From Cavia porcellus (taxonomy: Eukaryota; Chordata; Mammalia; Rodentia; Caviidae), in contig NW_026947484.1 of NCBI RefSeq assembly GCF_034190915.1, forward strand, positions 209,882,657-209,946,656: a stretch of DNA of 64,000 nt, read 5' to 3'. Positions 23,706 to 34,500 of this stretch are shown in pieces. Under the pieces are notes generated by a model. That model ran no database searches. It saw only the letters and a program-made list of their open reading frames with translations, and was not told the DNA's origin. Within the stretch, counting starts at the first letter, position 1; each line of letters opens with the position of its first letter. Both the position numbers and the translations under genes were made by a program.

Positions 23706-26129
23706 ATTAGAGGTTGAGGGTTTTGAAATTATATAAGAGTTACAAAATCCAAAAAGAAAACATATTTTTTTCTGGTAGCCTAGCTCAGCAATCAAACTAT
23801 TCATCCCACAGCTAAATATCTAGATTATTTTTCTAAAGCTATCTAAAGTTCATTACATAAAGACACTTTCTCATTTTCCAGATAAAATTCATTTTTATCA
23901 ACTATCACACAGTATGAATTTCTGTATTTCATGCAATCTTAACACCACAGCAATGTTAGTTCCAACTAGTCATAGAGTGGGAAAGGCAAAATGATTAGTG
24001 GTAGAGGAGAGAAGGGTTTTCTGGGGAATTTATTATCTTAAATGCCAGTGGTTTAGTTCCCAGATAGCTTGAATATGATGTGATTTATCATCTTCAGTAC
24101 CAAGAGGAGTACAGAGATTTCTGTAAATGCAGGGAGATAAGGTAGAAGCAGTAAGTAAAAACATTCCTGAGGCAGAGCCTCTTCCAAAAATCTTGGGGAA
24201 CTGCAGACACTAAGGAAATAAATACAGTGGCAGATAAGTTACCATGAGAAATAATAATGTGTGTTTGGAGTTGTTCTTGATTTTATTTGTGATATGATAT
24301 CTGTTTCAAACCAAAAAGGGACGGGATTCATCTTCTCTCATAGTTTCAAGGGTTCTAAGTTCAAGTAACAATTTCTTAATGTGTGGAAAGAAGAATAAAA
24401 ATATTTCAACTATAGATACACAGCGTTGTAATTGCTGTCATGAACATTTTACTAGCAAAAATAGATTTAGAAGATAGAAGACTAAAATATAAGCTCTATT
24501 TTTTTACACGATAGACCAAATATAACTGATCTAGTGCTGATCTTGGAACTTTACTGTGTCAGTAACCAAGAACATGTATGTATGCTTGCTAAATCACCCT
24601 CCCGTATGCCTGCCAGTCTTAGATAACTTCCCTTCAGCTCCTGCTGAGACATTCACACTGAGTCAGCTGGAGGGATAAGGGAAGGGAAAGGGAGAGACAT
24701 GTTCCTTTTATTTTTTTTTTTTTTTCAAAGGAACAACACAGTTTACCCTAACGTTAATCTGTCAGGGCACTGTGCCATTAGCAAGGGCACTGGCACAGAC
24801 ATTCAGGAGGAGTAGAAATGGTTTTGTTGTTCAGCCATGGGCTTCATCAAAGTCTATTAAAGAGAAGAGAGACAAGTGGACATGCACAGTCAGATTTGGC
24901 CACCCTCCCCTACTTACCACTGCCCTACAAGTACAAATCTCTTCTTTCCATATATCAAGCCACAGCCAAGGAGCCATATGAAGTGCAGAAGGATACAACC
25001 ACATGTCCAGAAATGAACTTGAAATTTAACACAGTTTTGGAAATGTCCCCCTGGTAGAGGGAGTGAATATCCCATGAAAGACAAACTCAAAGTTGATGTG
25101 CAGGTCTCTTGATATGCTTTACCGTACTCAGGATATTAAAACACAAGGAAATATTCTTCTTCCCTAAACTAATATGCAATGTTGGAATGAGAATGGGCAC
25201 AGATGTATTCAAAACCTTCTTTTGGAAGGAAGCTTGAAAAATTAAACAATCATTTACCTAAATCCCACTGGGCAAAAATGGTGAAAAATCTTAGTTTTGT
25301 TACTGAATTAAGTTTTTGATTAATCCATCTCATAGCTTACTCAAATGCCCTCTGGAAACTGTCACTGTGTTTCTTGGTTTTGTCCTTTAGTAGATTTTTC
25401 TTTTCCTTACTCTTTATCATCAAACATGGAAAATTAGATTGTTTTTAGATGCTGGGGTAGGTGTGTAGTCTACATCATGATGGTTTGTGTTTTGATTAGC
25501 TTCATCACCTACAGATGAGAGCCAGAGTTTTGCTTTAAGATAGGAGACATTGCAAGGATTTATAGGGTGCTGACATTTCTTTGAAAATGCAATTGCTTAA
25601 AATATTAGAAGGTTTCTAGTAAGTTTCTTCTTCAAATGGTCATAAGCAAAACTCTTCTCGTGAATTTTTTTTAAAAAACTAGACACATTGGTCTTTAAAT
25701 TAGTGGTCTATTTTATTCTAGCTTTAGTGGATTCAAAGGCAACTTCTAATTTTTGTCCTTGTTCTTGTTTTCAGTGTCCAGTTGCAAACTTTTCTCAGGA
25801 GTTGTATTCAGAATATGTGTGGTCACACTTACCCGTTCTAACCAGCCTAGAATCCTATCACTAGCAAGACTTAAAAATTATGATGAAAAACGTAGCACAA
25901 AACAATACTCTAAGTTTAAAAATCAATTCTGTTACGGTTCTATAAGCTGTGATTTCAGACCTGCTTTCCAAGATACATCAGACAGTAGTTCAGTGAAATA
26001 TATGTCTGGGTAATAAAAGTTTATATCACCATAGCTTGAAATAACCTTTTCCTTGTTGGCTTTCCAAAAGCACTGCTCTTATATAATCTTCATCACATGA
26101 ATTTTAAATGATATTAATAAGAAAAATTA
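23706..26129. other. Unique sequence, no gene recognised
   Basis: Contains a poly(T) run flanked by an inverted repeat (24701-24734). Open frames near 24772-25057 and 25753-26013 lack motifs. Confidence 0.4.
24701..24734. repeat. Poly(T) tract enclosed by an 8-bp inverted repeat
   Basis: GTTCCTTT at 24701-24708 is exactly complementary to AAAGGAAC at 24727-24734. They enclose TTA plus a run of about 15 T. Confidence 0.8.
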
Positions 26130-27015
26130 AATAGCAGGAATCATTTTTTCTTCAAACTGTAAAGATATAAGCCATCTCCAAAAAGTAAAAGAATTTAAAT
26201 AATAAAAATGAGATGTGTTAAACAGAAAACAATAAACATAGTAGAGAAGATCAGCAAAGTAAAAAATTGTTTTTATTTTTCATTTTTTGGAGACAAGGTC
26301 TTTCTGTGTAGGTTAGGATGGCTTCAAAATCACTATGTAGCCTGAGCTGTTCTTAAGATCATGGCAATTCTCTTGCCTCAGCCTCCTGAGTGCCTGGATT
26401 ACAGAAATTTACAACCATGCCTGGCACACTTATAAATAATTCATAAAATTGGTATACCAAAATTATATAAGGAAAGCATAAAAAAGAGATGATCACGTAT
26501 CAAGGTATAACATTAGATGTAACAGTTGATGAACATATTAAGAGGTAATAAGAATATGCCACTCAAGTAATTTTCACACTCATATATGATTGAGTTCTTA
26601 GAAAATTTAACACCACTGATCCTGATTCAAGAAATAGAATTATGGACCAATAAAGTGAGAGAAATTGAATTAGTCTAAATATTTATACAAGGAAAAGTCA
26701 AGTCATAGATGGATTCCCCAGACAGTTTGTTGATTGATTGTTTAAGAACAAAAAATCCAAATCTGTGTAATTTGTCCTAGGAAAAAGTTAAAGAAGAAAT
26801 ATTTCTGTACTTGCACAATCAAGCTAGCATTGCTTTGGTACCAAATATACCAAGATATTTTGTAAATAAAAATGATATGGCAAATTTGCTCATGAACATA
26901 AATGAAAATAATTCTAAACATATTAGCAAGCTATGAAAAGTATAATATATGATCAAGATGAGTACATCCCAAGGATAATAATTAGTTGAATTTTGGAAAA
27001 TTAACAAATGAGTTT
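26130..27015 (+). mobile_element. Old L1 ORF2 fragment (upstream of RT core), sense, split by a SINE
   Basis: Sequence before the SINE resembles the L1 stretch that ends ...AAAAAGTTGGTTTTTTG. After the SINE come GAAAATTTAACACCACTGAT, AGAGAAATTGAATTAG and further decayed blocks. The stretch ending with TATTAGCAAGCTATGAAAAG and ATGATCAAGATGAGTACATC corresponds to the L1 blocks CTAGCAAACCGAATCC and ATGATCAAGTGGGATT. It is heavily diverged, with no open frame left. Confidence 0.65.
26270..26432 (-). mobile_element. B1-type SINE, antisense, inserted in L1
   Basis: T-rich leader, GGAGACAAGGTCTTTCTGTG, TCACTATGTAGCCTGAGCTG, CTTGCCTCAGCCTCCTGAGT, GCCTGGATTACAGAAATTTA and ACCATGCCTGGCAC. It interrupts the L1 fossil after AAAAAATTG, so it is younger than that L1. 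Confidence 0.9.
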
Positions 27016-27489
27016 TCCATGAACTGTACATGCAAAAATAATACACTTTAGTTCTGGTGGAAAGAATATAATTTACAGTTTTGCTTTGCAATAAGTATTG
27101 TAGCTTCTCATCCAATTCTGAGACCTGAGCTCTCTCCACCGATAAGCTGGGAACTGAAGGTTTCCTGATGGGCACACTAGTGGGGAAGGGACTCTAGGGA
27201 GCGAGAGCCATAATGTTTGGACAGTCTCTCTGAAGGTGTTTTCATCTTTGCGTGGGATGTGGGACCCTGCTCACTGGTTCTGGATTCCCCATAAGGGAGC
27301 TGCTCTGTGCACTGGTGTTAAGACAGTGTCTCTGTGAGGTGATGGCAAGTCTGGGGACTCCTGTTCTGTCATCTTGCTGACATTCTTCTCTGAAGCTTTA
27401 TCTCCAGAAGGGTTCTAAGCAAAAATTCTGCAGATGGGGCTGACTCCTCAGACATCTTAATCAAATATGCCCATTTGTCCTGTGCAGAA
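27016..27489 (-). other. GC-richer stretch, possibly antisense L1/half-L1 5' UTR
   Basis: TGTTTTCATCTTTGCGTGGG, then GGACCCTGCTCACTGGTTCT, CCCCATAAGGGAGCTGCTCT and CTGTCATCTTGCTGACATTC resemble old antisense L1-type 5' ends, which finish in a CCATCTTG-like word. It abuts the tail repeat that begins at about 27490. The assignment is tentative. A 118-codon minus frame at 27175-26819 spans the boundary and has no motif. Confidence 0.35.
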
Positions 27490-27985
27490 AACAAATGGAT
27501 ATTTTTATTTTATTTCAATTTTTTATTTTAAAGAGAGTGAAATTGAATGTAACAAAACAGAACAAAGTAGGTCAGAAGAAAACAATGTAAGTGACACAGA
27601 TTTCAAAGTAAGATAATAGGATATCTACCATGGCTACCATAATGACTTGTTTTCTTCCAAATAGTTGTCCATATCTTCACACACAATAAATTCATACAAA
27701 ACAAAATAGTATTAAAGTGACCATAACAGTGATGAAGACATTATAGGTCTTCAAAACCAGACAACAGGAAAATCAGGAATGGCTGCCATAATGTTTGTTG
27801 TTCTTCAAAATAGCTGTTTATTTCATCACATATAACATAATTGATTCTCATATACTTTTTAAGGGGAAGTTCTACATACATATAGGCCTCTATATGGATA
27901 CCTATCTTTTCTGTATTAGAGGGAAAAACAAATTTATACAGTTTATAACATTGCAACATGAAACATAAAAGACAAATAACAATAG
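27490..27985 (-). mobile_element. Half-L1-type tail with ~149-bp tandem repeat, antisense
   Basis: Starts with a T-rich stretch (decayed antisense poly(A)), then AAAACAGAACAAAG. Two tandem units follow, with GGCTACCATAATG at 27632 and GGCTGCCATAATG at 27781. It continues into TATTAGAGGGAAAAACAAAT (27914 on), which resembles bases 9-28 of the window. The 110-codon minus frame at 28073-27741 is a by-product of this repeat. Confidence 0.65.
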
Positions 27986-28075
27986 CAAAGGTTCTTAAAG
28001 GATGACAAAAAGTTATCATAAATGTAACTGAAAGGGGCCTCCTGTGGAGCTTTCCCTTCATCTGCAAGAGCACAT

Positions 28076-28445
28076 GGTTTCTCCCAGTAACAATGATGTG
28101 AGGGTGGTTTTAACCCGCAGAAACAGTATTTTAGTTTTATTATTTTACCTGGGAGCAATACCAACTGCCCCACTCTATGCAGCAATCAGTTTCAAAGGGA
28201 TCTTTGTCACCATCTATGACACTTCATGCTTTTTTGCTGCATGAGTGATACCAGGCTAACTGGACCTGCTGGGGAAAAGTCAGTAGTACTTTCAGGGCTT
28301 GCATAAAGCATATGTATGGCAGGGAATGCCATGTTCGAGTCAAAACTCAGGGGTGTGCTATGTTGGAGATGTGCTTGTGTGAGCAGTGGGCTAGGGTAAG
28401 GTTCAACCAACATTTTCTGTGCAGCTCTAGACAGTAAATATTTTA
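28076..28445 (-). repeat. 370-bp repeat unit, copy B
   Basis: The reverse complement matches 37635-38004 over its whole length. In the 204-base stretch that I compared codon by codon the two are about 88% identical. Both copies keep a 68-codon open frame there (28413-28207 minus in this copy, beginning MLVEPYPSPL). Counted by hand, the differences are about 18 amino-acid-changing to 6 silent, which is what neutral drift gives. Shared ends are TAAAATATTTACTGTCTAGA and GGGAGAAACC. The unit overlaps the end of a hAT-like element at 28388-28612. Family unknown. Confidence 0.8.
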
Positions 28446-28612
28446 GGGTCTGTATTTCATAGGATCTGTGTCACAATACTGACTTAACACTTAACTTTGC
28501 CAGCATAACATGCAGGAACAATATTAGATGATGCTATGTTCTAAAAAAAACTCTTTTTTACCAAAACTGGAGGAAAGCTAGATTTGGCCTTACTTCACTG
28601 ACCCCTAACCTT
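28388..28612 (-). mobile_element. hAT-Charlie-like non-autonomous DNA transposon, antisense
   Basis: On the minus strand from 28612: AGGGGTCAGTGAAGTAAGGC, then CCAAATCTAGCTTTCCTCC and, further on, CCTAAAATATTTACTGTCTA and a CACAGAAAATG word. These match the well-known hAT-type repeat with a CAGGGGTCGGCAAAC terminus and the subterminal word CCTAAAATATTTACTATCTG. I cannot name the exact subfamily. Confidence 0.6.
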
Positions 28613-29207
28613 GGGTATATCAATATTAACTCTGCAAAGAGGAAGACTTCACACAGAATAGAAATTGATTTATTTCCTTATTATGGTCCAGGTAATTAAC
28701 TTGCCAAATTCTGACATGAGTGCACTTATACCTGACAGGTTTATTTCTAAAGGGATTCCCTTTTTTTTTTTTTCTTAAAGATTCACTGAGGGATATTTTT
28801 CCTAACAAGGAAATTCCTCTTATTAAGACTAATAAGGAGCTTTAATGTTGCTTTTAAATTTTTGATTTCCTGTGATTTTTTAAATCATTTACATCATTTC
28901 AATCTAAATTTTATATGCCTCTTCTTAGGCTGTCCCATTTGCATAAATTCATTAACAATACAAATCTTATGCAATCTATAATTGTCTTTTGTTTATAGTA
29001 GTTAGTTGGACTTTTCCTCTATCGTGCTTATTCTGTAAATCTTCTTTTATTTTATTATAAAATCTTTCATACACTTTATTTTACTGCTGATTTTATTTTT
29101 GTTCCTTATTGAAGAATACAAACTATAAACTTATGACAGTTCAATTTCAAACTTCAGGGTGGATACATTCTCTATTATCTTTATGGTTAACCATCCACCA
29201 TTTTCCT
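28613..29207. other. AT-rich unique sequence, no feature recognised
   Basis: Poly(T) at about 28762-28775. Nothing else supportable. Confidence 0.4.
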
Positions 29208-29320
29208 TTTTTTTTTGTTTGTTTTTGTTTTTGTTTTTTGGTATGTTTTGCAGTAATGAGGTTGAACCCAAATCCTTGCACATGTTAGACGTGTGCCCTA
29301 CCACTATGCTACATCTCAGT
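29208..29320 (-). mobile_element. ID-type (tRNA-derived) SINE, antisense
   Basis: T/G-rich antisense tail, then GAGGTTGAACCCAAATCCTT, CACATGTTAGACGTGTGCCC and TACCACTATGCTACATCTCA. This is the antisense of the ID consensus (gatgtagctcagtggtagag, gcatg, gggttcaa). The B-box-like GGTTGAACCC is preserved. Confidence 0.85.
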
Positions 29321-29633
29321 TTTAGACTTCAGGTTTGAGAAGTCAGTGCACACAGGCTCTCATTAAATTCCCACTGTCTAGAAAACACGTGTTTATTATT
29401 GCTTTGCTGAAGTCTGATGAGATGGTGAGTTGTTCAGCAGTTTCCATTTATCGTTTCTCAGGAAAATTTATTCCTGGATCATTTGAAATTCTCAGTTTTC
29501 CAAAACAGTTTATAACATTGCAAATTTTACAGTGCAATGCTCTACATACTTTTAATCAATCACAACATTCCAGTAAGCAAAGAGTTACAGATCTCTTGTA
29601 GGAGTAGATGGCTCCTGAATGGATGTAAAATGA

Positions 29634-29686
29634 AGGAGAGAGACAGAGAGAGAGACAGAGAGAGAGAGACAGAGAGAGAGAGAGAA

Positions 29687-29741
<55 letters not shown>

Positions 29742-29790
29742 GAGGGAGAGAGAGAGAGAGAATAAAAAGAAAGAAGGAAGGAAGGGAGTC
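29634..29790. repeat. Long (GA)n polypurine tract with GAAGG tail
   Basis: About 150 bases that are almost all purine on the plus strand: GAGA units with occasional C, then GAAGGAAGG. The 106-codon frame at 29537-29857 (RERDRERERE-like) is a simple-repeat artefact. Confidence 0.95.
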
Positions 29791-30159
29791 AGACAGGCAA
29801 GCCCTAGCTGTCTCAGGGTATTGGGTTTCTGGTAGATTTTCTTCTCATTTGCTCTGAGGCTTTGGGGTAGTAATGAACTGCATTCATGTGGAGAAACTCT
29901 GTTATGAGACTTTGGTCTGACAGTGATTGTATAAGCATGAGTCTCCTGTGAATTCCCTCTACATTTGGATCATCTATGCTGTACTTAGGCCATTTCTATA
30001 ATAAAAAAATGTTGAAATATATTGGATAGTCAAGAAATGTTAACTATTTACTATCAGCATAACATATAATTGATTTTCTTAATTATCATATTAGTTGTCT
30101 GGTTATTTTTGTGTGTGTTTTTAAAAGTTTCTCCATGCTAGCTCCCTTAATATAAATAA
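29791..30159. other. Unique sequence, no feature recognised
   Basis: Nothing supportable. Confidence 0.4.
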
Positions 30160-30450
30160 GTGACTCTCAGACTTACATGTTTAAGGTAAATCAACTTCAA
30201 TTTCTTGGTCGCCCCTTTTAAAATGCCCCATTTAAAGACAGTAGATGAAATCTACAAACTAGTATTTTTAGCAAGTCCTTTAAGTGATTCTGAGATTGGA
30301 GGCTAGGGATTTACACTTTCAAAATCCATCTTATTTAAAAGTATTTCAAAGCTTCTGAGTGTTTCATTTCACATAGTAAAACCTGAAACGTGTTCCAGAT
30401 TGCTTCACGGTCTTGGGCTGTCATGGACCACAGTCTGAGAACGCAGGTAT
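30160..30450 (+). mobile_element. MER5-like hAT relic
   Basis: AGTGACTCTCAGACTTACAT at the left resembles CAGTGGTTCTCAAACTT. Inside lies AGCAAGTCCTTTAAGTGATT (family AACAAGTTCCCAGGTGAT), and at the right GGACCACAGTCTGAGAACGC (family GGACCACACTTTGAGAACC). Strongly diverged and partly rearranged. Confidence 0.55.
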
Positions 30451-31427
30451 GAAAACTCGTATACCCAGCAGTGAGACTGTGAGTTCTGCCAGTCCTTTTA
30501 ACTGCCAGAAGGCCAGACAAAATATCAGAAATGATAACCACCATTATTCTGATATAAAATGTCCTTAATATATAGTTGAGTAATTCTCAGGTAGATGTAG
30601 AATTGTCATCATTCTTTGAAAATAATAAAAGAACGTATTTCATTTGTTTTCCAGTGATGATCTTCTGTGAAACTGCAGCATCATGGGCAAGTGAATTGGC
30701 ACTAGCTGGTACTCTCAAAAAGTGTTGTTGAGATACACATGCATAGGAAATAACGCAAGGCAGTGACCCTTCACCTGCTACTTACTCTGTTCTTATATAC
30801 CTCTACTTTTCCTGTTCTAGTGAATTATGGTAGCTGTCTTTTTAATATTGTCAATATCACAGCATAAGTTACCCACTTTCACATAGTTGCTAGTTTCTGT
30901 GCTCAATTATTTGATTATTTTTTTCTTAAACTACCTCTATACAGAACAAATTTTAGTTAATACTTTGGAAATTAAGGTCATATCTTGAATAGAAAATATT
31001 CAATAGATTTGTTGACTAAACAGTGTCTGTCTACCTTTTAAAAAATTTAAACAGCATCAAGATTACTTTGCAAGGATTTTATTTATTAAAATAAAATACA
31101 TTCCTTTAAAATATATTCCTGTATGAAGGATGGAAACGAGTGTCACATTTTGCCTGTATGTCGCTTCAGAACATTCTGCATTGATTTGGAAATAGTTGTT
31201 TGACCAATAATGGTTACCTAATTCTGAACTACATTGCTTCAAACAGTTACTATGACATGATTATATATATTTTGTTTATTTGTGTAATGTTACAGCTCTT
31301 ATCACACATATTATTTCTTTTGCCATAATTATATATGCTTCCATCCTTTTCTTTTTTCCTAACTCTTAATGCCATGTATTCTCTTGATAGTCTTATAATT
31401 TTTCTGTACTTACACATCTCTTACATA
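30451..31427. other. AT-rich unique sequence, no feature recognised
   Basis: No repeat family or coding signature noted. Confidence 0.4.
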
Positions 31428-31854
31428 TGATAGACCCTCAACCTATGTGTGTGTATAGACATCCCCCACACCCCAAATTTCATATGGTCCTAGGACTTTT
31501 GCAGAGGCTAAATACAGAGTATGTGATTGATTTCATAGTGCAGTGCTGGGATTTCGGGGGTGCTGGATTAAGGATGGGAGATTGCTGGATCAGCCCAGTG
31601 ATTGGATTGGCGCCATCGTAATCCTGGTAAATATGCAGTATAAGGGACAGAAAGAGGTTTACCTTGCTCTTTCTTGTTGCTTTTTGCTGTCTTCTGCCAC
31701 CATGAACTGTCCCCCCTCTACCATAAGCCATCCTACTTTAGGACCAGAAAATTATGTACAGAAATCTCTACACTCTGCAACCTAAATAAACCTCTCTCCC
31801 TTTAACTTTGCAAGTTGAGTGTTTTTCTCAGCAATAAGAAAAATAACTAAGACA
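31428..31854 (+). mobile_element. MaLR-type solo LTR, sense, about 427 bp
   Basis: Begins TGATAGACCCTCAACC, with CCCCACACCCCAAATTTCAT near the start as in MLT1-type LTRs. It has a poly(A) signal AATAAA at 31785-31790. It ends with CAAGTTGAGTGTTTTTCTCA, then GCAATAAG and ACTAAGACA, the characteristic MaLR end. No internal region follows, so it is a solo LTR. The frames on both strands inside it are incidental. No clear target-site duplication is visible. Confidence 0.75.
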
Positions 31855-32339
31855 AACTATATTCAATAATCAAATGTAAATGATTTGACTTTATTTCTGC
31901 AATCACATTATTGCTAACGTGAAGGAGTTTTTTACAGTAACTTCCTTAATCATCATTACAAATTTTATATAAAAGTAAGACTAAATGATATTTTTGATTA
32001 GCCAAAGCGTTTCTGATGAGTGGAAGTCAGGCATACCACAGACAGTTACAAATATCTGAAAACAGGGTACTTTATAACTGGATTTTCAATTAAAGCTAAA
32101 CTATACCTGAAATATATGAGATTCTATGTGTGAGAACAGAAGAAATTGGATTATTAGAGTTTGTTAGCAAAAAAATTCTAATTGAAAGGATCAAGCATTA
32201 GAAGTTAATAATGTTTTTATTTTCATCTATTTTACATTTTATACTTCACAGTGAATATTCATTCAATATTACATTGTTTATTTGAAAATTACATCATAAA
32301 TTTTATTACCTATTTATATAATAAATTATAAAAAAGATC
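31855..32339. other. AT-rich unique sequence, no feature recognised
   Basis: Nothing supportable. Confidence 0.4.
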
Positions 32340-32600
32340 AATATGTCTGCATCAATAAACATTTACTAAGCAGCTTGATTCAAGTACAAAGCATACAAAG
32401 AGGTGTGTGTCTACCAGATATTCAGAAAGTACCATCTTCAAACACTATCTAAATTATCCTAACAATCCTGTGTTCTCCATGTGCAAACTCTACTTTTCAA
32501 ATGCTACTTTAGGCAATGAAACAATATATATCATAGTATATATTTAAAAGCCTAACACATTATCATCCCTCAGAAAGCTTATATTGAAGCTGGCTGAAAA
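32340..32600 (-). mobile_element. L2 LINE 3' end, antisense, diverged
   Basis: CATCAATAAACATTTACTAA at the left matches the antisense L2 end (TCAACAAATATTTATTGAGC). Then come AGTACAAAGCATACAAAGAG and, further right, ATCATCCCTCAGAAAGCTTA (family GTCCCTGCCCTCAAGGAGCTT). Confidence 0.5.
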
Positions 32601-32779
32601 CAGAAAATAACAGCTCAAGGAATTCCAAGCTAAGAACCTGTAGAATTGACCAGGAAATGAATGATCTTAATGTACCGATTGCATGATAAAGCTGGCTTTG
32701 CTGAGCCTGGCAGACCTCAATTTGAGATTTGGGCATTGTGTTCATGCTTTTCAGACTCCCCTAGGTAAGTCATCTTCCT

Positions 32780-33060
32780 ACCATTGCTCTCTGTGAGCAC
32801 AGCGATTCAATCCTGTTTGTAATTGTGCTTCAGCAGGCATTTAATAAAGCCTTCTCCCTGCTGCCTTTGAGCCTGTCTGCTGGCAGTTGTTTAGATACTC
32901 CATTACCTTCCTTCTCCCCGTGTCTCTTACCTGGGAGATCACATTTCAAAATGCATTGCTTCAGAGTGGGTACCCTGGCTGCCCTCCAGGATATCATTGT
33001 CAGTGATCCTGCCTCCCCATTTAATTAAATAAGACTTTAATTAAATAAAACCCCGACAAA
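32780..33060. promoter_or_regulatory. Candidate conserved non-coding element with a homeodomain-type repeat
   Basis: Complex, moderately GC-balanced sequence with no repeat signature. At its right end the 13-mer TTTAATTAAATAA occurs twice, at 33020-33032 and 33036-33048 (16-bp spacing). Each contains the palindromic homeodomain-like core TTTAATTAAA. The regulatory role is inference. A 67-codon frame at 32825-33028 has no motif. Confidence 0.25.
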
Positions 33061-33359
33061 GCATCTTTGGAAACCTCTTATAGAGTCCTGAACTGCATGA
33101 GCTCTTACCACTCTGTATGCAACAACAAATCCATAGACTTATTCGGTTTCATTCAGCCTGAGCCAAACTCGAATAGGTATCAAGAGTCACCATAATAGTT
33201 ATGATTCCTTGGTCTGAATAATTCCTACACATTTACTCATTATCACTTTGTGTCAGATATGTGCTAAATTTTTGAGATACACATTTGAGCCTGTCTGCGT
33301 CAAATTCTGTGACTCAAGGACCACATCATTTTGTAATTAAAGTAAATTCAGTAAATGCT

Positions 33360-33556
33360 CTAAGAGATTTATTATATATTTATACAAATATTATATAACA
33401 GTAATTATGTACTTTATACAAATTATATAATATTTTATAACTATTATGTTATGTATTTTTATGAAATATATTATATAAATGTATTTATATACTTTTATGT
33501 TTTATGTATAACATATTTATATGTCATTTAATATAAATTTACTATACATATGTAGA
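33360..33556. repeat. AT-rich low-complexity tract
   Basis: Almost entirely A/T, with recurring ATTATATA, TATTTATA and TTTATGT words. An exact 16-bp palindrome (GTGTTATGCATAACAC) lies just after it at 33568-33583. Confidence 0.85.
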
Positions 33557-33583
33557 GAGAAAGAGAGTGTTATGCATAACACA

Positions 33584-34404
33584 TAAGGTAGGGAAAAAAC
33601 AAAACAAAGATGAAACATATATCTGAAGTGTATGCAGTGCAAAAGGTATTGGCAAAAGCATTCCTTTCTCCCAGGAGTGAGACCTAAACTCTAAGACAGT
33701 GTACCAGTACCTTGTGAAAATCCAGTATAAAAATCAATAAAGAAGCATGGATTTCTCACACACTGACACTTGGGTGTAAGAATTTGTGATGACTAGATGT
33801 TCTAGATTGTAGCAAAATGAGAAAAAAATTTAAAAAATTAATTCCCTCAGCCACAAAGACCTTTTATACATACCAACCAATGTTACTTTCAAAATTTAAT
33901 TAATATACCTATAAACTTTTTTATACAAACCAAGAAGGTAGTGAAATATGCCACGTCACTGGAGAATGTTTCAACCTCAACTTGCTTCACCTCTGTGTGA
34001 CCACTGACATAGGTGGTCACATGAATCTTCTGTTTTTAGAATTGCTCTTCTGTTAGTGTGTTTGATACCATTTTCCTGGTCTTTTGTCTATGCCTTCACC
34101 TAAATATTACTTCGGTATCTCTTTCTCCTCTCTTTCCTTGAATATTGGTCAATAGTACCCCATCTTTAGCAACATTGTTTTCTTTTAGTTTCTTTTCTTT
34201 CCAGGATCTTATCACAAGGATAACCTCTATCCTTAATTTTTCATAGTTTCCACTGGACTGTTTGGCCAATACTAGAGAATGTCTACTGTGTATACTACTT
34301 GATGGCCCGCAGAGGGTTAATCCAAATGTATTTAAATGCTAACTGATCTTCCTCAACACTACTCAGCCTTTTGTATTTTCTGGGTTTCTCTTGTAACGTA
34401 TTTT
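33584..34404. other. Unique sequence, no gene recognised
   Basis: No repeat family or coding signature noted. Confidence 0.4.
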
Positions 34405-34500
34405 CAGACTCTAAAATCCCAGAGGTCAAGGACTGACTTACTTGGTTTTATATGCTCAACTTATAGCACAGAATCTAGAAAGAGACTGAAGAATGAAAGG
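34405..34500 (+). mobile_element. L2 LINE 3' end, sense, diverged
   Basis: AATCCCAGAGGTCAAGGACT, then CTTGGTTTTATATGCTCAAC, TTATAGCACAGAATCTAG and GAAGAATGAAAGG follow the sense L2 3' end (CTCCTTGAGGGCAAGGACT, ATCTTTGTATCCCCAGC, CCTAGCACAGTGCCTGG, TTGAATGAATG). Confidence 0.6.

Noticed and set aside
26819..27175. 118-codon minus-strand membrane-like protein
   Set aside because: It is antisense to an old L1 ORF2 fossil. AT-rich antisense readily yields hydrophobic frames.
27741..28073. 110-codon minus-strand protein
   Set aside because: It lies across the half-L1 tail repeat.
29537..29857. 106-codon Arg/Glu-rich protein
   Set aside because: It is the translation of a GA simple repeat.
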